Shown piece after piece: positions 44,265-53,645 of a stretch of DNA of 64,000 nucleotides. A program made the translations under genes and the position numbers. A model generated the notes under the pieces. The model saw only the letters and a program-made list of their open reading frames with translations, was not told the DNA's origin and did not search any database. This DNA is from JABDMH01 sp964428345 (GTDB lineage Bacteria > Bacteroidota > Bacteroidia > Chitinophagales > Saprospiraceae), in NCBI GenBank assembly GCA_964428345.1, contig CAYRYD010000008.1, positions 62,001 through 126,000 of the forward strand, written 5' to 3'. The number at the start of each line of letters is the position of its first letter. Positions within the stretch are counted from its first letter, which is position 1.

Positions 44265-44720
44265 TTATCGGATGATTGATTCAAAATAGTACTTGATTTC
44301 CCCTGGTAATGATGTATTCAGTAGGATGCAGGAAGCCAGATATTCACAGATTTTGAGGCGAATACGGGCTTCATCCTGCATTGTAGGTCTCGGAGCTATC
44401 AGAAGGCCGTTGGCAGTCATGCAGTTTACCGGTAGTTCATTATACGGCAAGCTGTGATCAGTTCTGATCCTGTCCCGTTTCGTATTTGGCCGGCACCTTT
44501 CGTGGTATTGATCCATCTCTCCCCTTTCCCCGTTCACCATGCGATACAAATAAACATTCCGGACTTTTAAACGTTCAAAGGCATGGACATTAGAATCGAG
44601 ATGGTGGGGACTTTGTGCCAGCCCATAAGGAAATCCGGTTTCGCCGGGATAAACAATACAAAGGGAATCCCGAGGTTTGGTTACCATCAGATTTTGAAAC
44701 AGTTTTGAGTTATCGGTCAA
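44265..44720 (-). pseudogene. Glycosyltransferase remnant with internal deletion
   Basis: A frame of about 140-150 codons (ATG at 44687, or TTG at 44720) three bases upstream of asnB. Its N-terminal part reads CIVYPGETGFPYGLAQ, like the first strand and loop of family-4 glycosyltransferases. Its C-terminal part reads LPYNELPVNCMTANGLLIAP and RLKICEYLAS, like the donor-domain region with PYxELP...EYLAS. The central 200 or so residues expected between them are missing and the rest is degenerate. The best reading is a glycosyltransferase that lost its middle and decayed. Confidence 0.5.
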
Positions 44721-45046
44721 GGTATTCTCAGGAAAATATTTGGCTTTCCTGGAACTACCGGACTAAACGAATTATCGAATTTCAGAATGTGTCAACATTT
44801 GGTCGCTTTCTTAGAGCAGGGAGCTGGTTTTGATATGGTTGTGCCTCTTTCCTTTGTGGTGCATTCTCAACCGGTATGGAGCGGACCTCGTGAGTAATGA
44901 CCAGAGACTTAACAAGGTGCAAGTTCCGTTAAAATCCGATAACCTGCAAATTTCAAAGGTCTTTTCTTTACTCAGAAAAATCAGAGGTTGATGGTGGATT
45001 TTCGCGGCGATTTTCGTAACATTAAAGTTTTCTTTTTTCTTTATTA
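44721..45046. other. Intergenic region between the remnant and the lyase gene
   Basis: I see no gene, no clear TAnnTTTG promoter and no terminator here. It probably contains the divergent promoters for the lyase gene and the minus-strand genes, and perhaps more decayed sequence from the neighbouring glycosyltransferase remnant. Confidence 0.4.
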
Positions 45047-46009
45047 ATGATGAATGCTTTTCAAAGCCCCATGCTACTAATGGTGCTGTTGTTGTACGCG
45101 GCTTTTATCACAAGTTGCCAAAAAGATGTTGCAACTCAGAGAGAAATAGAGCCCGACGTTTATCTGGACTTTGAGCAGCCAACAGAACCACTAGAGCTCA
45201 TGCCTGTCAGACCGGTTGATCCGGATGCCCATAGCAACGGTTGTTTGAATGGAGTTAACTGGAATCGATACTACAGGTTCGACGTTTGTATTGCCACTAC
45301 CTGTGAGGTAACGGACTACGCTATTGAACGCTCCAACCGGTTTGCACGCGTTGGTAACTCCAGTCTCCGATTCTATCTTAAACCCACTCCCATGGACAAA
45401 TGGCCTTTAGGTGAAGCTACTCATCGCGCTGAATTGGGACCCAATCCCGGTTCACCGGTGGAGCGATATCCCCGCCAGGACGAAGAGCGCTGGTACGGAT
45501 TGAGCATTTTATTTCCGGAAGATTTTGTTTTTGCCCCGGAAAATCTGGAAAATGAACTTCGCTTCAGCATCACCCAGTGGCAGCATGGGTCATACGGCTC
45601 TCCTGCGGTTGCGCTGGAAATATACGGAGATAAGATTGCTCTGACCCGATCCACTGGCGTGAGCACTCAGACCGAGTGGATACCTCCGGAATATATTGGC
45701 CGGATTGAGAAGGGGGTTTGGATGGATTTGGTGCTGCAAATCAAATGGGATCAGGAAAACGGACTGATCAACGTCTGGGTGGACGGTCAACATCGTTATG
45801 GGCAGAAAGGGATACAGACCATGTACCGGAATCTGGATGTCGGAGGTGGTTTTAAAATCGGGTTGTATTACTGGAGATGGCAGTACAGGGAAAGTGTGGT
45901 TAAATCGTTACAGGCCGGGATAAACTACCGTGAGATATTTATTGATGAGGTGAGAGAGTATCTGGGGAAGGATGGATTATCAGCGGTTACCCCCGGAAAT
46001 CCGTTCTAA
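45047..46009 (+). CDS. Polysaccharide lyase-like lipoprotein
   Basis: A 320-residue lipoprotein with signal LLLYAAFITSC (Cys at about residue 24). The mature domain has the concanavalin-like jelly-roll pattern of PF14099-type polysaccharide lyases (glucuronan/alginate/heparin lyase-like): RVGNSSLRFYLKP, ATHRAELGPNPGS, RWYGLSILFPEDF, ITQWQHGSYG and FKIGLYYWRWQY. It would cut an acidic polysaccharide at the cell surface. It is the only plus-strand gene inside the minus-strand synthesis locus, so it may trim or release the polymer made here. The exact lyase family is uncertain. Confidence 0.72.
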   Translation: MMNAFQSPMLLMVLLLYAAFITSCQKDVATQREIEPDVYLDFEQPTEPLELMPVRPVDPDAHSNGCLNGVNWNRYYRFDVCIATTCEVTDYAIERSNRFARVGNSSLRFYLKPTPMDKWPLGEATHRAELGPNPGSPVERYPRQDEERWYGLSILFPEDFVFAPENLENELRFSITQWQHGSYGSPAVALEIYGDKIALTRSTGVSTQTEWIPPEYIGRIEKGVWMDLVLQIKWDQENGLINVWVDGQHRYGQKGIQTMYRNLDVGGGFKIGLYYWRWQYRESVVKSLQAGINYREIFIDEVREYLGKDGLSAVTPGNPF

Positions 46010-46046
46010 AGTTGGCTTTCGATTGCTGATTTGCCTTCAGTAGGGA

Positions 46047-46979
46047 TTAAAGAGGAAGGTAATAGAATATCCTTCTCAAGACATGTCGTGGAATCATCAT
46101 GGATATCTGACCGATCCAGACACCAAATTTCGATTGATCCCCCAACTTTTTCAGATAGTTCCGTGCTCCCTCGATATCATCATCCATATACAAATAAATA
46201 AGACCCTTCAGACATTTTGAACGAAATCGCCCGGGCAGATAAGCGGCTAATGCGTCCCAGTAGATGTCTTCACCTGCCAGAACCCGGTAGGTCTGGGCTT
46301 TGTATTTCCGGTTTTTACTACTGACAAATTTACTGATTGTTGGGCCCTGGTCGGTAGTCCAGACCCGCAATGCCTGATGGATGTAATAACGGTTGGCTCG
46401 CTGGCTGATCTGATACCAGAATGTGCTTTCGTATCCCAGCAGGTTCTCATTTAACTGCGCATCCTGAATCAATACACTTTTTGTAATTCCCCAGAACTCA
46501 CCGTCTCCATGTTTCACTACATCTTCAAAAGACAGGTATTGATCTTTGTGTGGTCCCTTTCCCGAAAACTGACCGGTTGATGAATCAATGCAATTACAGG
46601 TTATGGCATCGATGGTCGGATCTATCTTTTTGGGAATGTCCAGCATGGTTTCCAGTGCATGTGGATATGCGAAATCATCGTCATCCAGTAAGGTAAACCA
46701 CTCACCCCGTATTTGAGCCAATCCAAAATTAGCCCCACCGGCAAATCGTCTGTTTTCTTCCAACCTGAAGAGGCGGATGGTTCCGGTGTATTCCGGTCGG
46801 TTGTATTCTTGTAAAATCAAAGAAGTATCGTCTGTACAACCGTTGTCAACAATGATGATCTCCAGATTCTTGTAGGTCTGATTCAGTAGGCTTTCGATCG
46901 ACTTCCTTATAAGGTGTCCACGGTTGTATGTGACCATGATGATGCTCACTTTTCCTTTTTCAAATTGCCTGGTGTTCAT
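46047..46979 (-). CDS. Glycosyltransferase family 2
   Basis: A 310-residue GT-A enzyme without membrane segments. It has VSIIMVTYNRGHLIRKSIES at the N-terminus, the nucleotide-sugar site IIVDNGCTDDTS, and the metal-binding DDDD in FTLLDDDDFAYP near residue 98. It is the first enzyme upstream of the remaining glycosyltransferase run and 37 bases from the convergent lyase gene. Confidence 0.9.
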   Translation of the reverse strand: MNTRQFEKGKVSIIMVTYNRGHLIRKSIESLLNQTYKNLEIIIVDNGCTDDTSLILQEYNRPEYTGTIRLFRLEENRRFAGGANFGLAQIRGEWFTLLDDDDFAYPHALETMLDIPKKIDPTIDAITCNCIDSSTGQFSGKGPHKDQYLSFEDVVKHGDGEFWGITKSVLIQDAQLNENLLGYESTFWYQISQRANRYYIHQALRVWTTDQGPTISKFVSSKNRKYKAQTYRVLAGEDIYWDALAAYLPGRFRSKCLKGLIYLYMDDDIEGARNYLKKLGDQSKFGVWIGQISMMIPRHVLRRIFYYLPL

Positions 46980-47008
46980 TTTGTTTATTATCAGATTAAA
47001 TCCATCTA

Positions 47009-48349
47009 CTAGGCTTTATGGCTTTTGCTGGGAATAGAGGTTTTCAGAAACCGGTAGATTTCCAGGATGTCCCGCATAATCTTTTCCGGATCATTTCTGA
47101 CCAGTGCCTTTTCTCTTGCTTTTGCTCCCAGGGAAAAAGCCAGATCCTTGTTTCGAAGCAATCCAAGGATGGCTCCGGCCAGGGCATATTCATCGCCATT
47201 TTGCACCAATAGTCCTTCGACGCCATCTTCCAGCATACTGGGAATTCCACCTGCATTGGTAGAGACAACAGGTAAGCCCATAAGCATGGCTTCACAAAGG
47301 CTGTTTGGACTATTGTCTATGTGTGAGGGATGCACAAAAGCATCAGCTTGCAGTAATTGGTCAACGATCTGGTCAGCCGACATCAATCCCAGAAGTTTCA
47401 GATTGCTGTTTTTAGGTAATCCAGATAACCGACGGCATACCCGAGCATAATGGCTTTTATCAGGCACTCCAATGATGCGCCATTCCAGGGATTTATTCAG
47501 TAGCGGAGTCAGGATCTGAAATGCCCGCATTGCCGTTTCCAGTCCTTTGAACAGGTTATCCCTAAAGGTGGAGACCAGAATATAACGGTCACGGTCAGTA
47601 TGCGGGACCCAGGTCTGCTGATAAAATCCCGGTCGCATGATCTCATCACCGTGAAAATACCGGGCCTGAGGAGCCATTGTTTGCACCAATCGTTTATCCC
47701 AGTCGGTGCGGCCGATAAAGTTTTGCGCAGTTTTAAAGATCCTCTGTTCCCTTATGACAAACTGACGATTCAGCAAATAAGCGTGGAGCTCAGATTTCGC
47801 CAATATGAGGTCTTTGATGTTTTCTGAAAGAAGGGATTGCCACCAGGTAATGCCAGCATGCCATTTCTCATGATATACGGTGAGATTACCCTGGAACCAG
47901 ATCACGTGTGGGATTTTCAAGTTGGGGATGATCAAAGGGAAAGGTGTTTCGGTTCCGAAAAAGTGGACGAGATCCGGCTTGAAATCCTCCACTACCTGAA
48001 GACAATCATTGATGATCGTTTCCGGTTCAGGCAAACAAAGACTACGGCGCAGTAAATTGAAAAATTTACTCTTTGGCCTTCTGGGCATTGCATAATACTT
48101 CGTTGAGGAATACTCGGTCTGAAAGGAATCTATCTGCCTGGTTTTCCAGATGAAAGCAATGGCCAGCTCGATATCGGAGTACTGATGTACCAGCTTTTCC
48201 ATGGCCTCGATCCAGCTGGTCCCCACATTATAGTTCCCGTCGAGTTTTGCCCTGCTTAAGGAAGGCGAGGTCGTGAACCATAGTACTTTCATCCTGGATT
48301 CTGGTTTGGTCCTGGATTCATTGACTTTTGTTATTATCACTGGTTCCAT
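47009..48349 (-). CDS. Glycosyltransferase family 4
   Basis: A 446-residue GT-B enzyme with a long N-terminal half. The donor domain has VSTFRDNLFKGLETAMRAFQ, then HIDNSPNSLCEAMLMGLPVV and STNAGGIPSMLEDGVEGLLV. The 48349 start (ATG) overlaps the flippase gene end by 13 bases. A further family-4 member in the locus. Confidence 0.87.
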   Translation of the reverse strand: MEPVIITKVNESRTKPESRMKVLWFTTSPSLSRAKLDGNYNVGTSWIEAMEKLVHQYSDIELAIAFIWKTRQIDSFQTEYSSTKYYAMPRRPKSKFFNLLRRSLCLPEPETIINDCLQVVEDFKPDLVHFFGTETPFPLIIPNLKIPHVIWFQGNLTVYHEKWHAGITWWQSLLSENIKDLILAKSELHAYLLNRQFVIREQRIFKTAQNFIGRTDWDKRLVQTMAPQARYFHGDEIMRPGFYQQTWVPHTDRDRYILVSTFRDNLFKGLETAMRAFQILTPLLNKSLEWRIIGVPDKSHYARVCRRLSGLPKNSNLKLLGLMSADQIVDQLLQADAFVHPSHIDNSPNSLCEAMLMGLPVVSTNAGGIPSMLEDGVEGLLVQNGDEYALAGAILGLLRNKDLAFSLGAKAREKALVRNDPEKIMRDILEIYRFLKTSIPSKSHKA

Positions 48350-49713
48350 ATCCCGGTAGCTTTATTTTTGATGAGTTTATTGAACTGAACCGGACCCAGC
48401 ATTGGTCCGAATCCGATGCAGATGGTACTGGCCAGAATGATTCCGGCACTACCGAGGTGTAGATTTTTCGCTAAAAAGATGGAGAGCGGTATATTGATAA
48501 GGGCACCAGCCATTGAAACGATGACTTGCAGTTTCACTTTGCCGATGCCATTGATATACATGACAAAGATGTTGCCCCAGGCCAGAGCCAGCACATAAAG
48601 GCACATGGAAGCGGAGAGCAGGAACGGAACCGGTATTTCGGGAACCCAAATGCGATAAAACCATTCCGACAATGCCAGCATGATCAGTGCGATGATCAGC
48701 AGGCCGGACCAGATCCATTTCAGTTTTTTATTGGTTTCAATGATCCAGGCCGTCTCTCCTTTCGCATGAGCATCTGTATAGGCCGACCAGAAGGGAACTC
48801 CAATAATGCTGAATACACTGGTAATCAATCCGAAGTATTTGAAGGCTACCTGGTAGGCCGGGACTTCTGCCGGACCGAATAACTGCACAATGATCAGATT
48901 GTCGGTGGAAAAAATGACCAGACCGGTAATGCCAACCAGAAAGAACTTAAACCCCAATGAGCTCAGATCTGCGAAATGCGTACGGTTGATGTAACGGAAG
49001 GAAGGAGCGATATGGCGATAACGGGTAGCAAAGAAATAAAAATTACAGAAGGCGAGAATCACGACCGGAGCAATACCCATGGCAACGGCCAGGGCCAGCA
49101 ACGAACCCCTGGTCATCTGCATAAGAATCAGGATGATGAGCAAAGACAGGATATTGGCCAGCAAATCAAAAAAACCAACATAAGCCGGACGTTGATCAGC
49201 CAGGAAAATAGAATGGATCAGCTTAAGCACAAAAGTTAAACAGAAAAAGGCGAAGGTTACCAGGGCAACCAGGCCCAGGGTATCGATGGTCTCCGGACTG
49301 ACATTGAGTATCCGGTTCCAGTTTACAAAGGGATTGACGACAACAAAAATCAACAATAGTCCTCCAGCAATGGCAGCAATCAGGGCATAAGTCGAACTGA
49401 CCAGGGATTTGGCCTCGTTCTGATTGTCATGAGCAAGAGCTTCTGCAAGTTTATTGCGGAGTCCGTATCCCAAACCAATATCAAACAGATGAAACCAGGT
49501 AATAACCGATGCCAGTGTCAGCCAGATGCCATAGAGCTCTTTGTTGAGGAAATCGAGGGTGATTGGCACCAGTAAAAAGCCAATCAAAATGCTGATTCCC
49601 TTGATCAGAAAAGAGGCCGCAATGTGCTTTTTTATTTTGAGAGATCTCGGGTGCCCTTTCCGGAAGAAATACATCGTCTGATCATAGTATCTGGATATAA
49701 TCGTTGGTTTCAT
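48337..49713 (-). CDS. Wzx-like lipid-linked oligosaccharide flippase
   Basis: A 458-residue inner-membrane protein with about 12-14 predicted membrane helices, of the polysaccharide-transporter (MATE/MOP) type. Start segment: IKKHIAASFLIKGISILIGF. It should flip the undecaprenyl-linked repeat unit across the inner membrane. It lies next to the polymerase gene (13 bases) and overlaps a glycosyltransferase gene, as usual for Wzx/Wzy-dependent loci. Confidence 0.85.
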   Translation of the reverse strand: MKPTIISRYYDQTMYFFRKGHPRSLKIKKHIAASFLIKGISILIGFLLVPITLDFLNKELYGIWLTLASVITWFHLFDIGLGYGLRNKLAEALAHDNQNEAKSLVSSTYALIAAIAGGLLLIFVVVNPFVNWNRILNVSPETIDTLGLVALVTFAFFCLTFVLKLIHSIFLADQRPAYVGFFDLLANILSLLIILILMQMTRGSLLALAVAMGIAPVVILAFCNFYFFATRYRHIAPSFRYINRTHFADLSSLGFKFFLVGITGLVIFSTDNLIIVQLFGPAEVPAYQVAFKYFGLITSVFSIIGVPFWSAYTDAHAKGETAWIIETNKKLKWIWSGLLIIALIMLALSEWFYRIWVPEIPVPFLLSASMCLYVLALAWGNIFVMYINGIGKVKLQVIVSMAGALINIPLSIFLAKNLHLGSAGIILASTICIGFGPMLGPVQFNKLIKNKATGIWNQ

Positions 49714-49726
49714 GGATCGCCGGAAA

Positions 49727-51064
49727 TTAAACCTTCAGGTTAGGTACAAGTTGTTCCTGATAATTACTATTAGGCTCTTCATGCAGCTTAATGTGAGTAC
49801 TGATTTCCGGTTGATTCTGAATGTATCGGGCAAAAATCATTGCCAGAAGAATTCCATGATAGAAAATACTCAATTCAACCAGGGTAAAATTGGCCAGTAC
49901 GACAGCTAGCAAGGCAAAAAAACTTCCCCAATAGCGGGAATGGATCGCTAGTTTGTATAAATGACGAAGCATTGAAAAAATAAAGGTTGCATAAATTAAC
50001 CCACCCACAATGCCATAATAATAAAGCATTTTTAACCAGCCGACATGAATCTGCGAAGTTTTTCCCTGAATCAGCATTAACATCCTGGGAGTATCTGCCC
50101 CACCGGTACCAAAAATCGGACGCTCCGGAAAGACTTTGCCAAAGACCTCAAAAGCATAGATCCGCGTCCCTGCTGATTCTTTATCCAGCAGCCGGTTTTG
50201 AACAAACTGATTAATATCCATCCCGAAAAAACCGGCAGCTAATACCAATATAATCAGGATAGTAACCAGGCTGACACCCACCCGGAAAGCATACAAGAAG
50301 GGTTGCTTCTGTCCGATGATTCGCTGGGAAAAAATCGCCAGAAAATTGAGCATGATCCATCGCGAACTCGAAAGAAAACTGATTAATCCGGCTGAAATGA
50401 TCAAAATCCCTCTTTTAAATCCGGACAGTGCCTTGAGCCCCAGCAGTATGCTAAAGATTGCTATCGCATCGATTCCAATGCTGATATCATTGATCCAGGA
50501 ATAGATGGAATATCGGTACCCTTCTTTAACCGGGTCAAGACTACTCCGCTCAGTGCTTCCAATATTTTCAAGATACTTCTCATATTGTTCTGCTGAGCCA
50601 AAATTTTTGAGCCATTCACCATTCCGGAAGAATAGTGGATCGTTGATCTGAATAATGGAAACTCCGGCCGCAACAACGATAACCCAGAACAGAAATTTGA
50701 GTGACCAGTCAAGAGCTTTCCTGTCGAATTTTGTGTTTTCAATAATTAGCAGCGCCACTAATACACGAAGAAAATGATCCCGGTATAGGTATTTCATCAA
50801 TCCGGTTTCCAGCACCAGATCCGAAATAAATATTTTACTGAAAAGGAGATAAAGTGTAAAGATTCCCAGCCAGATCAGATATGGTGGTAGCCGGAGATTT
50901 TCATTGTTTCTGAACTTGGTAATCAACAATTCAGTACCGGCCAGATAAATAATAATACCTGCCAGGTAATTAGGGTCGACTGCGAGAAATTGCACTGAGA
51001 TATACCCATAAATCGGATACAGACAAAACAACAGTAAAAGCATTCTCCCCCTGAGGGTGTCCAT
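49727..51064 (-). CDS. Wzy-like polysaccharide polymerase / O-antigen ligase family
   Basis: A 445-residue inner-membrane protein with about 11 membrane helices and a large periplasmic loop around residues 300-345. That loop contains GTRIYAFEVFGKVFPERPIF followed by GTGGADTP, the pattern typical of the O-antigen ligase/polymerase (PF04932) family. It should polymerise repeat units at the periplasmic face. It sits between the Wzx flippase and the Wzc-like gene. Confidence 0.85.
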   Translation of the reverse strand: MDTLRGRMLLLLFCLYPIYGYISVQFLAVDPNYLAGIIIYLAGTELLITKFRNNENLRLPPYLIWLGIFTLYLLFSKIFISDLVLETGLMKYLYRDHFLRVLVALLIIENTKFDRKALDWSLKFLFWVIVVAAGVSIIQINDPLFFRNGEWLKNFGSAEQYEKYLENIGSTERSSLDPVKEGYRYSIYSWINDISIGIDAIAIFSILLGLKALSGFKRGILIISAGLISFLSSSRWIMLNFLAIFSQRIIGQKQPFLYAFRVGVSLVTILIILVLAAGFFGMDINQFVQNRLLDKESAGTRIYAFEVFGKVFPERPIFGTGGADTPRMLMLIQGKTSQIHVGWLKMLYYYGIVGGLIYATFIFSMLRHLYKLAIHSRYWGSFFALLAVVLANFTLVELSIFYHGILLAMIFARYIQNQPEISTHIKLHEEPNSNYQEQLVPNLKV

Positions 51065-51078
51065 AATCGTTGATTATA

Positions 51079-53511
51079 CTAATTGGATTTGATACGATCT
51101 ATTTTATTAACCGTTCCGTTTATTGATCCGTTTGGGGACTTAACCTCTGTTTCGATCGAAGAATCATAAGTGAAATACCCGTGCTTTAATTTCTTACCGG
51201 GTACCCCATTAAATACCAGGTATAGATTTTCAACGTGACCTTTATCTTTAAATTTTTCGATTTCATTCAGATACGATTTCCTGGAAAATTTATGACGTAA
51301 TACATAGAGATGGATATCTGCAAGATGGAACAGCAGTAAATAATCAGACACCAGTCCTACCGCAGGGCAATCGATGATGATATGATCGTATTCATCTTTC
51401 AACCCAATGATCATAAATTCAAATTTGGGGTTTTGCAAATATCGGTGCGGATTGGTGCTGGCTGCAGTGGTCGTGATGAAATCCAGTTTCTTGTATTTTT
51501 GGTGTGTCTGGATAATCTGTTCGGTACTGTCAATCCAGCCATTCAGATAAGTGCTGAGATTTTTGTTGGGATTCACACCCAAATGCCGGGACAGGGCGGG
51601 ATTCCTGAAATCCGCATCGATCAAGAGGACACTGTTACCGGCAGAAGCCATAGTCATCGCCAGATTGGCGGCCACGAAGGATTTGCCTTCTCCGGGTACC
51701 GAAGAGGTAACCGCGATCACCTTTTTCCAATAGTTTGGGAGAAAGAATTTGATGTTGGCATGCAGATCACGGACGGATTCTTTTGTCTGCCAATGTTCGG
51801 CAATAATCGAATCCTTCTTCCGCAACGTATTGTCAATGGCAATCTGAGCCAGAAGCGGAATGGATGTTTCGTTTTCAATCATTTCTACCCGGTCGATGAG
51901 GGGATCCCCATCGCCACTGAGATAGACAAAAACACTCGGTACCATCAGTCCCACCAATACTGCCAGGAGGAGGATCATTTCTTTTTGTGGTACCTTAGGG
52001 GCATCACCTACCATCCGGGCATGATTGATGATTTTAATATCCGGAAGATTTTCGGCCTGGGCAATTCCGGTTTTAGCCAATTCCTGACTGAGGTAATTGT
52101 AGAGATTTTCAAAAAGCTTGGTCTTCCTCTGGTAATTAATGAGGTTTTTTTCGCGGGTAGGTAACGTATTGATTGTTTGTTCGACCCGGCTTTTACGACT
52201 TCCGAGATCCTGCAGAGCCAGTGAAGTCGAGGCGATCAGACTTTGCAGATTTTCCGTCAGTGAGTGTGTTGTATTGTTGATCTGATGACTGATCAATTCA
52301 ACTTCACGACTTTTGGGTCCCCCCAGGAATTTTACCCGGGCCAGTTCGGAATGGAGCCTCTTGAGCTCTAGCAGAGTTTCGTCCAGCAACTCATCGTCAA
52401 TTCCGACGACCGAGGGTGCAACCACCTGATCAATCCCACTGCTGTCCATTACATATTTCAGAAGAGACTCATAGTACTTGAGATTTAAAGCTGCCTGGGC
52501 TTCCTTCGTTTCCATCTCCTGATATTCTGCCAGGGCATTTGCACCGGTCTGGGTCAGATTGACGGCGTTGGCATTTTTTCTGAAAAGCTCCAGGCTACGT
52601 TCTGCCTGGGTGAGAGAGTCGGTGATGCTTGCCAGTTGGTTTTCAATGAAAGATACTTTGTTGGTAGCAATTTCATTGCGTTCGGCAAACTTGCTGTCTA
52701 TATAGTTGGTGGTCAGTTGGTTGAGGAAGTCTATCTCCTTTTCCAATACCTCTCCTTCAATGTTGATATTAAGAATACTGGCCTGAAGATCGACCTGATT
52801 GACCGACATTCGATCCTGATAACTCCTTACCAGGTCATTCAGGTCGTGGGCCATGAAATAGAGTTCTTCTCCGTCGTAGGGTGTACCCGGGAGGGCATCC
52901 GCGTTTTTTGACACGGTAAAGTGATACAGGTCAGTTTCTGCCGGTTCATCGAATCGATGTTCCTTGGTAAAATGCAGGGGCTCTTTCCGGACTTCCCTTT
53001 TACCCGTGGTAGCATTGAAAACTTCGTATTCCCGGGCAGCTACGGCAACGCGGTAGGTATCATCGGACAAGACCTCAATAAAGATGGGGGTATTAAGTAT
53101 CTGGTTGCTTTGATCCGTTAGTCTGACGGTAACCGGGTAATCCTGGTAATGTTCTCTGACGATTACATTCTTCCTGGTATGGTAGGATACCTCCAAATCA
53201 AGATCTTCAACGGTTTTACGGATGAGATCGACCGATTTCAGGATGTTCATCTCATTGAAGAGATTTTTTTCTGTTTCAAACAATCGCACACTTCCCTCGA
53301 GAAACTGGCTTTCTCCCAGTATCCGGCTGTTTCCCTTGGTATCTACCAGAATAGATGTATCTACTTCATAAACCGGCGGCACCCATTTTATGTAGGCGAC
53401 GCCCAAAGCAGTGAAGAGCAGGAGGCTCATAAGGTACAGGAACTTATATTTCCATGCTTTCCGAAAGAATGCCTTCAGGTTAATCTCGGGGTCAACTTGC
53501 CTGGTTTTCAT
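51079..53511 (-). CDS. Wzc-like chain-length regulator fused to BY-type kinase domain
   Basis: An 810-residue inner-membrane protein. A Wzz-type domain with two membrane helices (about 20-45 and 495-515) encloses a long periplasmic coiled coil. The cytoplasmic C-terminal part is a bacterial tyrosine-kinase/ParA-like ATPase with Walker A SSVPGEGKSFVAANL (near 590), Walker A' VLLIDADFRNP and Walker B HIIIDCPAVG. The C-terminal tail has only scattered tyrosines (HGYFTYDSS) and no dense tyrosine cluster. It should control polymer length together with the Wza-like protein 134 bases upstream. Confidence 0.9.
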   Translation of the reverse strand: MKTRQVDPEINLKAFFRKAWKYKFLYLMSLLLFTALGVAYIKWVPPVYEVDTSILVDTKGNSRILGESQFLEGSVRLFETEKNLFNEMNILKSVDLIRKTVEDLDLEVSYHTRKNVIVREHYQDYPVTVRLTDQSNQILNTPIFIEVLSDDTYRVAVAAREYEVFNATTGKREVRKEPLHFTKEHRFDEPAETDLYHFTVSKNADALPGTPYDGEELYFMAHDLNDLVRSYQDRMSVNQVDLQASILNINIEGEVLEKEIDFLNQLTTNYIDSKFAERNEIATNKVSFIENQLASITDSLTQAERSLELFRKNANAVNLTQTGANALAEYQEMETKEAQAALNLKYYESLLKYVMDSSGIDQVVAPSVVGIDDELLDETLLELKRLHSELARVKFLGGPKSREVELISHQINNTTHSLTENLQSLIASTSLALQDLGSRKSRVEQTINTLPTREKNLINYQRKTKLFENLYNYLSQELAKTGIAQAENLPDIKIINHARMVGDAPKVPQKEMILLLAVLVGLMVPSVFVYLSGDGDPLIDRVEMIENETSIPLLAQIAIDNTLRKKDSIIAEHWQTKESVRDLHANIKFFLPNYWKKVIAVTSSVPGEGKSFVAANLAMTMASAGNSVLLIDADFRNPALSRHLGVNPNKNLSTYLNGWIDSTEQIIQTHQKYKKLDFITTTAASTNPHRYLQNPKFEFMIIGLKDEYDHIIIDCPAVGLVSDYLLLFHLADIHLYVLRHKFSRKSYLNEIEKFKDKGHVENLYLVFNGVPGKKLKHGYFTYDSSIETEVKSPNGSINGTVNKIDRIKSN

Positions 53512-53645
53512 ATTCGGGAAAAATTATTTTGGTGAATGGGTGAAAACAATGTTTGTATGATTTTCTAAAATGGTCTGCTGGTTAAATTCGGGATAATGTT
53601 ATCAGTCGATAATTCATAAGTTTCTTATGGTTATTGATACGCTGG

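Noticed and set aside
51382..52164. 260-codon plus-strand frame opposite the Wzc-like gene
   Set aside because: Antisense to the ATPase domain with intact Walker motifs, and without recognisable features of its own.
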